Of a DNA stretch of 64,000 bases, positions 7,766 through 16,532 are shown one piece after another; within the stretch, counting starts at the first letter, position 1; the number at the start of each line of letters is the position of its first letter. The position numbers were made by a program, and so were the translations under genes. This DNA is from Carbonatibacter sp965199245 (lineage in GTDB: Bacteria > Pseudomonadota > Alphaproteobacteria > Kiloniellales > Kiloniellaceae). The DNA lies in NCBI GenBank assembly GCA_965199245.1, contig CBDAQP010000002.1, positions 186,001 through 250,000 on the forward strand, given 5' to 3'. The notes beneath the pieces were generated by a model, which saw only the letters and a program-made list of their open reading frames with translations, had not been told where the DNA came from and searched no databases.

Positions 7766-8549
7766 TCGTCATGTGATCGGGACAGTACGGGACAAAATGA
7801 AGACACAGGGTCGCTTCGGGGTGGATGGTCGCAGTTTTGCAGATACACCGCCTGTCTTGATTCCCCACGCAAAGAGGCTCGAGGATATGACCCATACCCT
7901 CGATGACGCATTCCCGACCTTTACGGGTGAGGCCCAATTTTCAATGGAGCAGGCGTTTAACTATGCCGAACATGGCTTTAACCTGTTTCATTACCGTGTT
8001 GATGAACACACGGGGACGCATATTGATGCGCCGCTCCATTTTTCGGCGGATGGGGCGTCGGTTGATGAACTTCCGGTTCAGGATTTGGTCGCGCCCTTGT
8101 GTGTGATCGATATTGCCGCCCGCGCGGCGGAAAACCCGGATAGCCTTTTGAGACCTGAGGATATTCAACAGTGGGTGGCTGAAAATGGTGATATTCCACC
8201 ACGGGCCTGTGTGGCGATGTATTCCGGTTGGGGAGAAAAAGCCGGTTCGGATCAGTTTCGCAATTTTGACGGGCAAGCCCAGCATTATCCCGGTTTTCAT
8301 CCCGATGCGGCACAGATGTTGGTCGAAGACACCGCTGCCGCGTCAATCGCTGTTGATACCCTGTCGCTGGATTATGGGCTGTCCGGCGACTTTCCCACGC
8401 ACTATAAATGGTTGTCGTCGGGGCGTTTTGGCATTGAGTGTTTGGCAAATCTTGATCGTGTTCCGGCCTGTGGGGCGACGCTTGTTATCGGTGCGCCCAA
8501 ACACCGTGGCGGAACAGGCGGCCCTGCCCGAATTTTCGCGTTGATGTAA
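7758..8549 (+). CDS. cyclase-family metal-dependent hydrolase
   Basis: The 263-residue protein belongs to the cyclase/kynurenine-formamidase-like family (metal-dependent amide and ester hydrolases). The signature metal-binding stretch HTGTHIDAPLHF is present at about residues 84-95. It is followed by an extended middle region (GFHPDAAQMLVED) and a C-terminus IGAPKHRGGTGGPARIFALM typical of the family. The start at 7758 has CAGGAG six bases upstream and overlaps the coq9 stop. No signal peptide is seen. The true substrate is not predictable; annotation as arylformamidase would be over-specific because no kynurenine pathway genes are nearby. Confidence 0.85.
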   Translation: MCDRHVIGTVRDKMKTQGRFGVDGRSFADTPPVLIPHAKRLEDMTHTLDDAFPTFTGEAQFSMEQAFNYAEHGFNLFHYRVDEHTGTHIDAPLHFSADGASVDELPVQDLVAPLCVIDIAARAAENPDSLLRPEDIQQWVAENGDIPPRACVAMYSGWGEKAGSDQFRNFDGQAQHYPGFHPDAAQMLVEDTAAASIAVDTLSLDYGLSGDFPTHYKWLSSGRFGIECLANLDRVPACGATLVIGAPKHRGGTGGPARIFALM

Positions 8550-8553
8550 GGGA

Positions 8554-9663
8554 CTAGACTTTGCTGCGTGTCAGGATGCGGTTGACGTGTCCCATCTTGC
8601 GTCCTGCCTTGGCAGACTCTTTGCCATAGAGATGAAGTTTATTATTGGGATATGACAGGATAGCAGGCCAATCCTCTATACCCTGTCCCAGCAGGTTGGT
8701 CATAATCACATCGCTATGACGTTCAACGCTTCCCAGGGGCAGGCCCGCCACCGCGCGAATGAACTGTTCAAATTGTGAGGTGAGGCAACCATCGAGTGTC
8801 CAGTGACCGGAATTGTGGGGACGTGGGGCCATTTCGTTGACGAGAAGCCGATCATCGCTTGTCACAAACATTTCAATGGCGAGTAAACCGACGAGATCAA
8901 GTTTTTCAGCAATGCGCCGGGCAATGATTTCTGCACGTTCCAACAGGTTGTCAGCAAGGCGCGCGGGGGCAATGGTGCGGTTCAAAATATGGTCTTTGTG
9001 CTGGTTTTCAACGGGGCAGTAGTTCTGGCACATGTTGCCGGGGCTGCGGGCGACAATGACGGAAATTTCCATGCGAAAATCAACAACTGCTTCGACAATC
9101 ATCTGGGGTGCGTCGTGACCGCCAGTGATTTTTTGCCAGGCAGGGCGCAGGTCTTTGTCCCGATGGATAAAGGTCTGTCCCTTGCCATCATAACCCATTT
9201 CCGTTGTCTTGAGAACGCAGGGGTACCCGATATCACGGACAACACGCCTTAAGCTTTCAAGGTCGCTGACCTCTGCGTAGCGGGTGGTCGGAATGTCGAT
9301 GGAATTGCAAAAATCTTTTTCGCGCAGGCGATTTTGACACAGATGCAGGATAGAGGGCGCAGGGTGAACAGCCGTACGTGCGCTGAGAAAGGCGGCTGTT
9401 TGGGCGGGGACGTTTTCAAATTCATAGGTGACAACATCAACGGCACGGGCAAAGTCATCAAGGGCGCGTTCGTCACGATAATCGGCAACTGTCTTGTCCC
9501 GTGCGACCTCTGCCGCAGGGGTGTTGTCTTCCGGGCAAAAAATATGACAGTGATAACCCAGTGTGGCGGCGGCCTGTGCCGCCATACGGCCCAGCTGCCC
9601 CCCGCCGAGGATACCAATGACAGAACCGGGGGGAATTATGCGCGGTGGGGTGGTGTGCGGCAT
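8554..9663 (-). CDS. purK: N5-carboxyaminoimidazole ribonucleotide synthase
   Basis: PurK uses ATP and bicarbonate to carboxylate AIR to N5-CAIR in purine synthesis. The 369-residue protein shows the ATP-grasp layout. The N-terminal nucleotide-binding loop is GILGGGQLGRM (about residues 17-27). The middle ATP-grasp part has VLKTTEMGYDGKGQ, and the metal-binding region has NEMAPRPHNSGHWT, both highly characteristic of PurK. It starts five bases after the purE stop on the same strand, so the pair form an operon and act in consecutive steps. Convergent with the cyclase gene, four bases apart. Confidence 0.97.
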   Translation of the reverse strand: MPHTTPPRIIPPGSVIGILGGGQLGRMAAQAAATLGYHCHIFCPEDNTPAAEVARDKTVADYRDERALDDFARAVDVVTYEFENVPAQTAAFLSARTAVHPAPSILHLCQNRLREKDFCNSIDIPTTRYAEVSDLESLRRVVRDIGYPCVLKTTEMGYDGKGQTFIHRDKDLRPAWQKITGGHDAPQMIVEAVVDFRMEISVIVARSPGNMCQNYCPVENQHKDHILNRTIAPARLADNLLERAEIIARRIAEKLDLVGLLAIEMFVTSDDRLLVNEMAPRPHNSGHWTLDGCLTSQFEQFIRAVAGLPLGSVERHSDVIMTNLLGQGIEDWPAILSYPNNKLHLYGKESAKAGRKMGHVNRILTRSKV

Positions 9664-9668
9664 ATCCG

Positions 9669-10184
9669 CTATGACCTTTCGGGTTCCGGGTCGCGAGGGT
9701 CGCGGGCGATGGACTGCGTTTGTGTGGTGCGGAAATGGGTTAAGGCCGCTTCGACAGTCGGGTCGGTGAGGGCAATGACAGCGGCGGCGAGTAATCCGGC
9801 ATTGATGGCCCCGGCCTTGCCGATGGCGAGTGTCCCAACCGGAATCCCGCCGGGCATCTGGACAATCGACAACAGGGAGTCTTGCCCCTTGAGCGCGCGG
9901 GTTTCGATGGGGACACCAAAAACGGGCAGAGTCGTCCAGGCCGCTGTCATGCCCGGCAGGTGCGCGGCCCCGCCCGCGCCTGCGATGATGACTTTTAAAC
10001 CCCGGGCGCGGGCCGTTTTGGCATAGTCTGCCATGCGATCGGGGGTGCGGTGTGCCGAAACGATCCGCGTTTCATGGGCAACACCAAGTTTGTCGAGAAT
10101 ATCTGCGGCATGTGTCATGGTGGGCCAGTCTGATTGGCTCCCCATAATAATCCCGACCTGTGCAGAAGATGGGCAATCGGTCAT
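9669..10184 (-). CDS. purE: N5-carboxyaminoimidazole ribonucleotide mutase
   Basis: PurE converts N5-CAIR to CAIR. The class I PurE motifs are complete: GIIMGSQSDWPTM at the N-terminus, VSAHRTPDRM with the catalytic His, AGAGGAAHLPGM, and VQMPGGIPVGTLAIG. The start at 10184 (ATGACCGATTGCC) gives a 171-residue protein of normal length and has AGGA about ten bases upstream. A TTG at 10220 in the same frame would add 12 non-conserved residues. Followed directly by purK. Confidence 0.97.
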   Translation of the reverse strand: MTDCPSSAQVGIIMGSQSDWPTMTHAADILDKLGVAHETRIVSAHRTPDRMADYAKTARARGLKVIIAGAGGAAHLPGMTAAWTTLPVFGVPIETRALKGQDSLLSIVQMPGGIPVGTLAIGKAGAINAGLLAAAVIALTDPTVEAALTHFRTTQTQSIARDPRDPEPERS

Positions 10185-10228
10185 GCGATGTGAGTCCTGA
10201 TAAAGTTTTTTCCCTGACAAAATTTTTT

Positions 10229-10435
10229 CTAGGCGATAATGTCGGGAACCAATGTGTTTTCGAGGCGGACAATTTTGTCCTTGATGAGGAGTTTTTCCCT
10301 TTTCATGCGGACAAGATCCAGACTATCAGGGGGTGTTGTTTGTTGCAGATCATCAATCGCGCTGTCCAGATCGCGATGCGATTTTTTAAGCTGTTCGAGT
10401 TGATCGTGAATGTCATCTTCGCCGGTTGCACACAT
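10229..10435 (-). CDS. YdcH / DUF465 family small protein
   Basis: The 68-residue protein is nearly all helix and charged (QLEQLKKSHRDLDSAIDDL, then KREKLLIKDKIVRLE). This is the pattern of the YdcH/DUF465 family of short coiled-coil proteins with no known function. AAGGAGG lies upstream of the ATG at 10435. It precedes purE on the same strand with about 45 bases between, an arrangement I recall from other alphaproteobacteria. Confidence 0.85.
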   Translation of the reverse strand: MCATGEDDIHDQLEQLKKSHRDLDSAIDDLQQTTPPDSLDLVRMKREKLLIKDKIVRLENTLVPDIIA

Positions 10436-10633
10436 ACCGGATATGTCCTCCTTAACAATAGGCTCTCAAAAGACGAAACGATTTTTCTGTTCTGTGATGC
10501 CGTTTTCTTTTATACAAGATTACCGGATTATCCCCCATCGTTATAACGCCGTTGAGTCAATAAATCACCCCAATTTTTTATCATTTTTTGGGATCAGGGG
10601 TGGATTCTTTTGAGATTTTAGGGATTTTGAATT

Positions 10634-11221
10634 GTGGACGATGCGCGCACCGACCATCTGACAGATCACCCCTTTTGGCGGTTTTCCCTTGCTGTCTATG
10701 GTGCAGGGGCTGGGGCCTGTCTTGCGCTTCAGGACAGGCGGGGCGTGGATGTGAATATGATTTTGTTTGCCGTTTGGGCGGGACGCTGTGGGCATCGCTT
10801 GTCTGCGGCGGAACTGGAGGGGCTTTGTCGTGTTGTCATGCCCTGGACAGCATCTGTTGTGCGTCCCTTGCGGGCGGTGCGGCGTTGGATCAAGGCACAA
10901 AATAGCGAACAGCGACACGTTGATGCGCGTGCCTTGCGCGATCAGGTCAAGGCCTGTGAACTTCAGGCCGAAGCCATCGCCCAATATCATCTTTTTTCGT
11001 ATCTGCCCCTTGCGTCTTCATCCTGTGTGTCCCCATCCTATGGAAAGCCGGGCGATGCTGTTGATAACCTGCTGGATTATCTGGCCTGCGCAGGAATTGT
11101 ACGATTGGAACAGATTGACTATGAAGACTTGTCTTCTGTTCTTTGTGCGTCGTTTGAGCAGTTGTCTTTGTCCGAAGCGGTGGCCCTGTTTGAGGGGCGT
11201 TGTTTTGCGCCCCAGCGTTGA
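10634..11221 (+). CDS. TIGR02444-like conserved hypothetical protein
   Basis: The 195-residue product begins with HPFWRFSLAVYGAGAGACLA and NMILFAVWAGRCGHRLSAAE, followed by a PWTASVVRPLRAVRRWIK segment. This is the conserved start of a proteobacterial family (TIGR02444/DUF2390) of unknown function. The start is a GTG at 10634. The last third is Cys- and Leu-rich and less conserved. Its 3' end overlaps the 3' end of ubiX on the other strand by about 100 bases, an unusually long convergent overlap. Function unknown. Confidence 0.7.
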   Translation: MDDARTDHLTDHPFWRFSLAVYGAGAGACLALQDRRGVDVNMILFAVWAGRCGHRLSAAELEGLCRVVMPWTASVVRPLRAVRRWIKAQNSEQRHVDARALRDQVKACELQAEAIAQYHLFSYLPLASSSCVSPSYGKPGDAVDNLLDYLACAGIVRLEQIDYEDLSSVLCASFEQLSLSEAVALFEGRCFAPQR

Positions 11222-11763
11222 ATGTCAAGGTCGAGGTCAAAAAGATCAAGACTGCGTCCGATGGAATGGGCAACCATCGCATCAAGGCTGTCGGGGCGGG
11301 CGTAAAAGGCTGGCACAGGTGGCGCAATAATGGCCCCCATGTCTGACAGTTGGAGCAGAGTTTTTAAATGCCCGCTGTGAAGTGGTGTTTCGCGCACCAT
11401 CAAAACCAGTTTGCGGCGTTCTTTCAGCACCACATCTGCGGCGCGGGACAGAAGCGTTGTTGTGGTTCCTGTTGCAATTTCTGACAGTGTGCGAATAGAG
11501 CAGGGGGCAATAATCATGCCCATCGTTTTGAATGATCCACTCGACAAAGGAGCGGCAATATCCGCAGGGGCATGGACAACATCAGCCAGCGCGTGAACAT
11601 CGCGAACCTTGAGATCACTTTCATAGGCCAGTGTGATTTCAGCAGACCTGCTCATGACCAGATGGCTTTCAATGTCGGTTTTTTGCAAGGCACGGAGTAG
11701 AGAGAGACCATAGATCACACCACTCGCGCCCGAAATGCCGACAATAATGCGTTTGGGTGTCAT
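11119..11763 (-). CDS. ubiX: flavin prenyltransferase UbiX
   Basis: UbiX attaches a dimethylallyl group to FMN to make the prenylated flavin used by the decarboxylase UbiD in ubiquinone synthesis. The family hallmarks are IIVGISGASGVIYGL at the N-terminus, MGMIIAPCSIRTLSEIATG in the middle and LMVRETPLHSGHL. The tail DLDLDIQRWGAK marks the usual end, after which about 25 polar residues follow that are not conserved. That extra tail is what overlaps the opposite gene. Together with coq9 at 7.1 kb it indicates ubiquinone production. Confidence 0.96.
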   Translation of the reverse strand: MTPKRIIVGISGASGVIYGLSLLRALQKTDIESHLVMSRSAEITLAYESDLKVRDVHALADVVHAPADIAAPLSSGSFKTMGMIIAPCSIRTLSEIATGTTTTLLSRAADVVLKERRKLVLMVRETPLHSGHLKTLLQLSDMGAIIAPPVPAFYARPDSLDAMVAHSIGRSLDLFDLDLDIQRWGAKQRPSNRATASDKDNCSNDAQRTEDKSS

Positions 11764-11785
11764 GAGAGATCCTTATCTACAGGGG

Positions 11786-11817
11786 AAAGTTAAGGGCCTG
11801 AACAGGCCCTTAACTTT
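11786..11817. repeat. perfect 15-bp-arm palindrome upstream of ubiX
   Basis: AAAGTTAAGGGCCTG (11786-11800) and CAGGCCCTTAACTTT (11803-11817) form a perfect stem with a two-base spacer. It lies between the ubiX start and the terminator of the sodium symporter, both on the minus strand. It may act as a terminator/attenuator or as a protein-binding site. Confidence 0.6.
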
Positions 11818-11827
11818 GCAACATGGC

Positions 11828-11870
11828 TTAAAAAAACAGAGGCCCGCACGGGTCGCGCGGGCGTCTGTTT
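11828..11870 (-). terminator. rho-independent terminator of the sodium symporter gene
   Basis: Read on the minus strand, AACAGACGCCCGC and GCGGGCCTCTGTT form a long GC-rich stem with a nine-base loop, followed by a run of seven T. It starts about ten bases after the symporter stop codon. Confidence 0.8.
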
Positions 11871-11878
11871 TCGCGGGG

Positions 11879-13204
11879 TTAAAAGACCCCCAGGCCACTG
11901 AGCAGGATCAAGGCAATCGCCGCAGGTGCGATAAAGCGCAGGATAACGATCCAGATCTCGACCAGTGGGCTGTCGCCGCCCATCTCTTCGCGGGCCTTTG
12001 GCCCCATGACCCAACCGACGTAGAGCGAGACAAGCAGTCCGCCCAGCGGCAGCAGCAGGTTAGAGGCAAAGAAATCCATCAGGTCAAGGAACCCTTTGCC
12101 AAAGAAAGTCATATCGCTCCACACTCCCTGGGATAGGGAGGAAGGAACGCCGAGGACAAAGGCAATAATCGCGGTTCCCGTGACGGCTTTGCCCCGACTG
12201 ATTCCCTTTTCCCCCGCAAAGCTGATAACAGGTTCCATCAAGGAAATGGATGAAGTCAGCGCGGCAATGCTCAGCAAGAGAAAGAACAAGGCCCCGAAGA
12301 ATACACCCCCTGGCATGGAATCAAAGACCGCAGGCAACGTGATAAAGGTCAGGCCCGGCCCGGCCCCGGGATCCATGCCCATGGCAAAGACAGCGGGCAG
12401 AACCGCTAGTCCGGCAATGATAGCGACCCCGGTATCCAGCAGGCTGACATGAAAGGCAGATTTTCCCAGCTTTTCATCCCGTGACAGGTATGATCCATAG
12501 GTCAGCATGACTCCCATGCCCAGGGATAGTGAGAAAAAGGCCTGCCCCAGCGCGGCCATGACCGTCTCGCCGGTGATCTTGCTGAAATCCGGTGTCAGGT
12601 AAAAGGTCACACCAGCCCCGGCCCCCGGGAGAGTCAAAGCGCGAATCACTAGAATAATCATAATGACAAACAGCAACGGCATTAAAAACTTGCTGGCGCG
12701 TTCAATGCCTTGTTTGATGCCTTTTGCCACAATCACAGCCGTCAACGCCATAAAAATAGCCGCATAGACCAGTGGCTGAATGGGCGATTTGATAAAATCA
12801 AGGAAGCTGTTTGCATAGCCGTCGCCATCAAGTCCGCTCAGACTTCCGCCCAGTGTCTTGACGATATAGGACAGCGTCCACCCTGCGATCACGGCATAGA
12901 AAGACAAAATGACAAAGGCGGCGAGAATACCCATATAGCCAATAATTGACCATTTCGGTGTTCCTAGCACGTCAAAGGCATTCACGGCATCACGCTGTGC
13001 TTTGCGTCCGATGACCATTTCCGCCCCGAGCAAAGAAAGGCAGATTGTGAAAACCAGTGCCAGATAGAGGATGATAAAGGCCGCACCGCCATTTTCACCC
13101 GTAATGTAAGGAAATTTCCAGATATTGCCCAGACCAACGGCAGATCCCGCCGCCGCCATAATAAAGCCCAGTCGCGACCCCCAGTGTTCTCGTTTTTCAG
13201 TCAT
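11879..13204 (-). CDS. sodium-dependent transporter, NSS/SNF family
   Basis: The 441-residue protein is a neurotransmitter:sodium symporter family member, a LeuT-fold importer of amino acids or related solutes driven by sodium. The first helix shows the diagnostic sodium and substrate motif GFIMAAAGSAVGLGNIWKFP, followed by GGAAFIILYLALVF. Eleven or twelve membrane helices can be traced to the C-terminus (PAAIALILLSGLGVF). The start at 13204 is preferred because AGGA lies about ten bases upstream and the protein then begins MTEKREHWGSRLG as homologues do. A GTG at 13237 is the alternative. Substrate unknown. Confidence 0.93.
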   Translation of the reverse strand: MTEKREHWGSRLGFIMAAAGSAVGLGNIWKFPYITGENGGAAFIILYLALVFTICLSLLGAEMVIGRKAQRDAVNAFDVLGTPKWSIIGYMGILAAFVILSFYAVIAGWTLSYIVKTLGGSLSGLDGDGYANSFLDFIKSPIQPLVYAAIFMALTAVIVAKGIKQGIERASKFLMPLLFVIMIILVIRALTLPGAGAGVTFYLTPDFSKITGETVMAALGQAFFSLSLGMGVMLTYGSYLSRDEKLGKSAFHVSLLDTGVAIIAGLAVLPAVFAMGMDPGAGPGLTFITLPAVFDSMPGGVFFGALFFLLLSIAALTSSISLMEPVISFAGEKGISRGKAVTGTAIIAFVLGVPSSLSQGVWSDMTFFGKGFLDLMDFFASNLLLPLGGLLVSLYVGWVMGPKAREEMGGDSPLVEIWIVILRFIAPAAIALILLSGLGVF

Positions 13205-13366
13205 AATACCCGTTCCTGTTGGTGTATCCAAATTCACGATCCGGTTTGATTTTCATCAAAACCAGATGGTCAGGATAGGACAAAGAATGAACGGGGTCAA
13301 GGAGTCTGGTTTTTGCCCAAATGCGGACAACAAGAAGCCATTTTAGCGAGGTCTTTCGGGGTGTGT

Positions 13367-14008
13367 TTAATTTTCGCGTATTTGCGTGCCAAAGGAAATA
13401 TTTCCCGTGAAGGCCGCAAAGGGGTCGTTGCTGTCTTTATTTGTGTCTGCGTTGTCTTTGGGTGTGTCTTGTCCCATTGTGGGGGCCGCCGCGCGGGCCT
13501 TTTCGACAAAACTGTTGAGATCACCCTGGCGACAAAGGCCCAAAAGAACCGGGTCGCGCGGGGTAATATTGGACATGTTCCAATGGGAACGGTCGCGGAT
13601 GGCCTGAATGGTTTTGCGGGTTGTGCCAATCAGCTTGGTAATGTCGGCGTCGGATAATTCGGGGTGATGGCGCACAAGCCAGGAAATGCCATCGGGCTTT
13701 TCCTGGCGTTTTGCGATGGGGGTATAGCGCGGCCCCCGGGTGCGTTTGGAGGGAGCGGGCAGATTGTCCTTGCGGAGCAGTTTTAGCTGTTGCGTACTGT
13801 CGCTCTCACACCGCGTGATTTCGTCCTGTGTGAGTTGCGAGGCGGCAACGGGATCCATGCCGCGAATGCCGTTTGCAACCTCACCATCGGCAATGCCCTG
13901 AACTTCCAAAGGGTGAAGGCCGCAAAAGACCGCAATCTGATCAAAAGTCAGTGCGCTATTTTCGACGAGCCAAACGGCAGTTGCTTTAGGCATCAAAGGC
14001 TGTGACAT
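13367..14008 (-). CDS. trcR: TrcR / DUF1013 cell-cycle transcriptional regulator
   Basis: The 213-residue protein begins MSQPLMPKATAVWLVENSAL and has FCGLHPLEVQGIADGEVANG, the strongly conserved start of the alphaproteobacterial DUF1013/TrcR family. A second block, YTPIAKRQEKPDGISWLVRH, then DITKLIGTTRKTIQAIRDR, looks like a DNA-binding helix-turn-helix. The start at 14008 has AGGAAA about ten bases upstream; the frame is open to 14146 but those residues are not conserved. The C-terminal 40 residues are low-complexity. With gcrA in the same window, this supports an alphaproteobacterial host. Confidence 0.9.
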   Translation of the reverse strand: MSQPLMPKATAVWLVENSALTFDQIAVFCGLHPLEVQGIADGEVANGIRGMDPVAASQLTQDEITRCESDSTQQLKLLRKDNLPAPSKRTRGPRYTPIAKRQEKPDGISWLVRHHPELSDADITKLIGTTRKTIQAIRDRSHWNMSNITPRDPVLLGLCRQGDLNSFVEKARAAAPTMGQDTPKDNADTNKDSNDPFAAFTGNISFGTQIREN

Positions 14009-14144
14009 GGATTTTCCTAATGGGATTTTCTTTAAGTGTATTTTTCTCAGGGCGACCACCAAACGGGCGCAGGCCAGAGAATACGCAAAGCGCACCGTCG
14101 TGATGTTTTCTCTGCTTCCTCTAGCGCGAATAATGCGTAAAGGC

Positions 14145-14159
14145 AACGACTAAATCGTT
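14145..14159. promoter_or_regulatory. possible operator upstream of the sugar operon
   Basis: AACGA-CTAAA-TCGTT is a short inverted repeat about 95 bases before the start of the sugar-binding protein. It is in the size range of LacI- or GntR-type operators, but no such regulator gene is in the window. The remainder of the 14009-14254 gap shows no gene. Confidence 0.25.
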
Positions 14160-14254
14160 TTGTCTGGAGATGTTATTTTTTTGCATTGCGCCCTTTTGTC
14201 GAAGAGGTTAGGGTCTTTGGCGAAAAATGAAACAAAAAACTGAGGAGGAAAACG

Positions 14255-15580
14255 ATGACCTTTAAACAAGTTAAATCTCTGGCAGTGGGGGCGGTTTTGC
14301 CGCTGGCTTTGGCGATGACACAGTCGGGGGTGTTTGCCGGGGAATTTGACGGTGTGACCCTGCGCGTCAAGCTGATCGGGGGCGCACAGTACGAGCCGCT
14401 CTATGCCGAAATTGAAAAGTGGGAAGCAAAAACAGGGGCAAAGGTTGATATTCTCAGCCGGAAAAATCATTTTGAAATTGATCGCGAGATTAAACAAGAC
14501 ATTGCTTCTGGAACACTTGATTGGTGTGTGGGGTCGAATCATACTTCTTTCGCACCGCAGTATGGCAAGGCTTACCGCGACCTGAATGGAGTGATTGGAA
14601 AGGACATCCTGGCCCAGTTTGATCCGTTGGCGATCCAGAATTCAACGGTGAACGGTCAGCTGGCTCAGTTGCCGCGCCACTCCGACGTGTCGAACCTCTA
14701 TTACCAAAAATCGCTTTACGAAGATCCAAAAAACAAGTCATCTTTCAAGGCAGAGTACGGTTATGATCTGACCCCGCCGCAGACGTGGGATCAATTCCGC
14801 GATCAGGCTATTTTCTTTGCAGATTCGCCTGATTTTTATGGGACGCAGTACGTTGGCAAAGACGAAGCCATTACCGGACGTTTTTACGAACTGTTGGTGG
14901 CCAATGGTGGGGCATTGTTTGATGAAAATTGGAACCCGACCTTTAATTCTGCCGCTGGTGTGAAGACAGTGCAGTGGTTCAAGGATCTCTATGATGCCAA
15001 GGCGGTTCCGGCGGGTGTTTTGAATTATTTGTGGGATGACACGGGGCTTGGTTTTGCCTCTGGTACTGTGGCCTTGAACCTTGACTGGGCGGGGTGGGCG
15101 TCCTTTTTCAATGACCCCGAAAATTCCAGGGTTGCAGGAAATATCGGTCTGGTTCGTGCGCCAGTTGGGGCAGGTGGAAAGCGTTCGGGTTGGTCGGGGT
15201 CGCATAGCTTCTCCATCACGCAAGGTTGCGATAATGTTGCGGCGGCGGCGTCATTTATTACCTTCCTGACCGACCACGACCGTCAGATGGTCGAAGCCCG
15301 CAACGGGCTTTTGCCCACCCGAACCCGCGTGTGGACGGAGGCCAAGAAGGAATTTTCTGCGGCGGGCAATGATTTTATGGTCGAGGTCTTTGACACCTAT
15401 GCAAAATCAATGGCTGAAGACGCCTTCACACCGCCGCTGATTGAGCCGTGGATTGAGGTCTCTAACGAAATCTGGCCTCGTCTGCAGGCCGCGATTTTGG
15501 GTGAAAAAGACATTCAAGCCGCCCTTGACGAGGCCGCAGAGGCCGCCCGCGAAGTCATGGAAGATGCGGGCTATCTTTGA
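14255..15580 (+). CDS. ABC transporter sugar-binding protein (family 1)
   Basis: This 441-residue periplasmic protein captures a sugar for the ABC importer encoded next. The signal peptide runs to about residue 28 (cleavage near VFA-GEF). Family 1 features are YEPLYAEIEKWEAKTGAKVDI near the start, then LPRHSDVSNLYYQKSLYED and a Trp-rich pocket stretch (LNLDWAGWASFF). GAGGAG lies seven bases before the ATG. It heads a seven-gene operon on the plus strand (14255-20822). The sugar cannot be named from this protein alone; the downstream enzymes suggest a deoxyhexose such as fucose or rhamnose, or its acid. Confidence 0.93.
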   Translation: MTFKQVKSLAVGAVLPLALAMTQSGVFAGEFDGVTLRVKLIGGAQYEPLYAEIEKWEAKTGAKVDILSRKNHFEIDREIKQDIASGTLDWCVGSNHTSFAPQYGKAYRDLNGVIGKDILAQFDPLAIQNSTVNGQLAQLPRHSDVSNLYYQKSLYEDPKNKSSFKAEYGYDLTPPQTWDQFRDQAIFFADSPDFYGTQYVGKDEAITGRFYELLVANGGALFDENWNPTFNSAAGVKTVQWFKDLYDAKAVPAGVLNYLWDDTGLGFASGTVALNLDWAGWASFFNDPENSRVAGNIGLVRAPVGAGGKRSGWSGSHSFSITQGCDNVAAAASFITFLTDHDRQMVEARNGLLPTRTRVWTEAKKEFSAAGNDFMVEVFDTYAKSMAEDAFTPPLIEPWIEVSNEIWPRLQAAILGEKDIQAALDEAAEAAREVMEDAGYL

Positions 15581-15632
15581 TAGAGGGCGGGGCGATGCCC
15601 CGCCCTTTTCTTTATTTGTGTGAGTACTGTTG

Positions 15633-16532
15633 ATGCGTTGGCGTCCTGAAAGACATACGCCCTTTCTGCTGCTGTCCCCGGCTGTTTTGATTTTGCTGTT
15701 TGTGGTGGCGATTCCGCTGGTTTTTTCCCTCTATACCAGTCTGACTCCCTATAAACTCACGCGACCGGAGACGATTAACACCTTCATTGGTTTGCGGAAC
15801 TATGAACGGTTGTTGGGGAATGTGGATTTTTGGTGGGCCTTTGGGCGTACGATCCTTTTTCTGGCGATTGCGTTGAATGTTGAATTTTTGCTGGGGCTGG
15901 GAATTGCCTTGCTGATTAACCGCATTACCTGGGGGCAGCGGACATTACGGACAATTATGATGTTTCCGATGATGTTTTCCCCCATTCTTGTCGGCTTTCA
16001 GTTTAAATTCATTTTCAATGACAATATCGGAATTCTCAACAATGCCTTGCAATCTCTCGGGTTGGGTGCGGGGGCGATTCCGTGGCTGGTTGATGAAAAA
16101 CTGGCTCTTTTTTCTATCCTCTTTGCCGAGGTCTGGATGAGTACCTCTGTTTTCGCGATTCTTTTGCTTGCGGGGCTTTTTGCCATGCCGCGCGATCCGT
16201 CGGAAGCCGCAAAGGTTGATGGCTGTAATCCCTGGCAGGTTTTCCGCCATATTACCTTGCCCTTTATTATGCCCTTTGCCTATATCGCGATGACAATCCG
16301 TTCGCTGGATGTGGCGCGGGCCTATGACATTGTGGATGTGATGACAGGCGGCGGCCCTGCCGGGCGGACAGAATTGCTGTGGACGCTTGTTGCCCGTATC
16401 GGCTATGACAATGCCAAGATGGGCCAGGCCAATGCGATGGCCTATGTCTCAACCATTCTTTCGGTGTTTTTTACGTGGTACTTCTTTACGAAGCTGGTTG
16501 CGGCGCGGCACTATATGGGGGGCGCGGCATGA
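15633..16532 (+). CDS. sugar ABC transporter permease, MalF type
   Basis: The 299-residue inner-membrane permease has six helices and the inner-face loop EAAKVDGCNPWQVFRHITLP (the EAA motif that contacts the ATPase). N-terminal HTPFLLLSPAVLILLFVVAI is typical of the MalF/UgpA branch. ATG 15633 is preferred to the TTG one codon earlier. It ends with an ATGA overlap with the next permease. Confidence 0.93.
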   Translation: MRWRPERHTPFLLLSPAVLILLFVVAIPLVFSLYTSLTPYKLTRPETINTFIGLRNYERLLGNVDFWWAFGRTILFLAIALNVEFLLGLGIALLINRITWGQRTLRTIMMFPMMFSPILVGFQFKFIFNDNIGILNNALQSLGLGAGAIPWLVDEKLALFSILFAEVWMSTSVFAILLLAGLFAMPRDPSEAAKVDGCNPWQVFRHITLPFIMPFAYIAMTIRSLDVARAYDIVDVMTGGGPAGRTELLWTLVARIGYDNAKMGQANAMAYVSTILSVFFTWYFFTKLVAARHYMGGAA

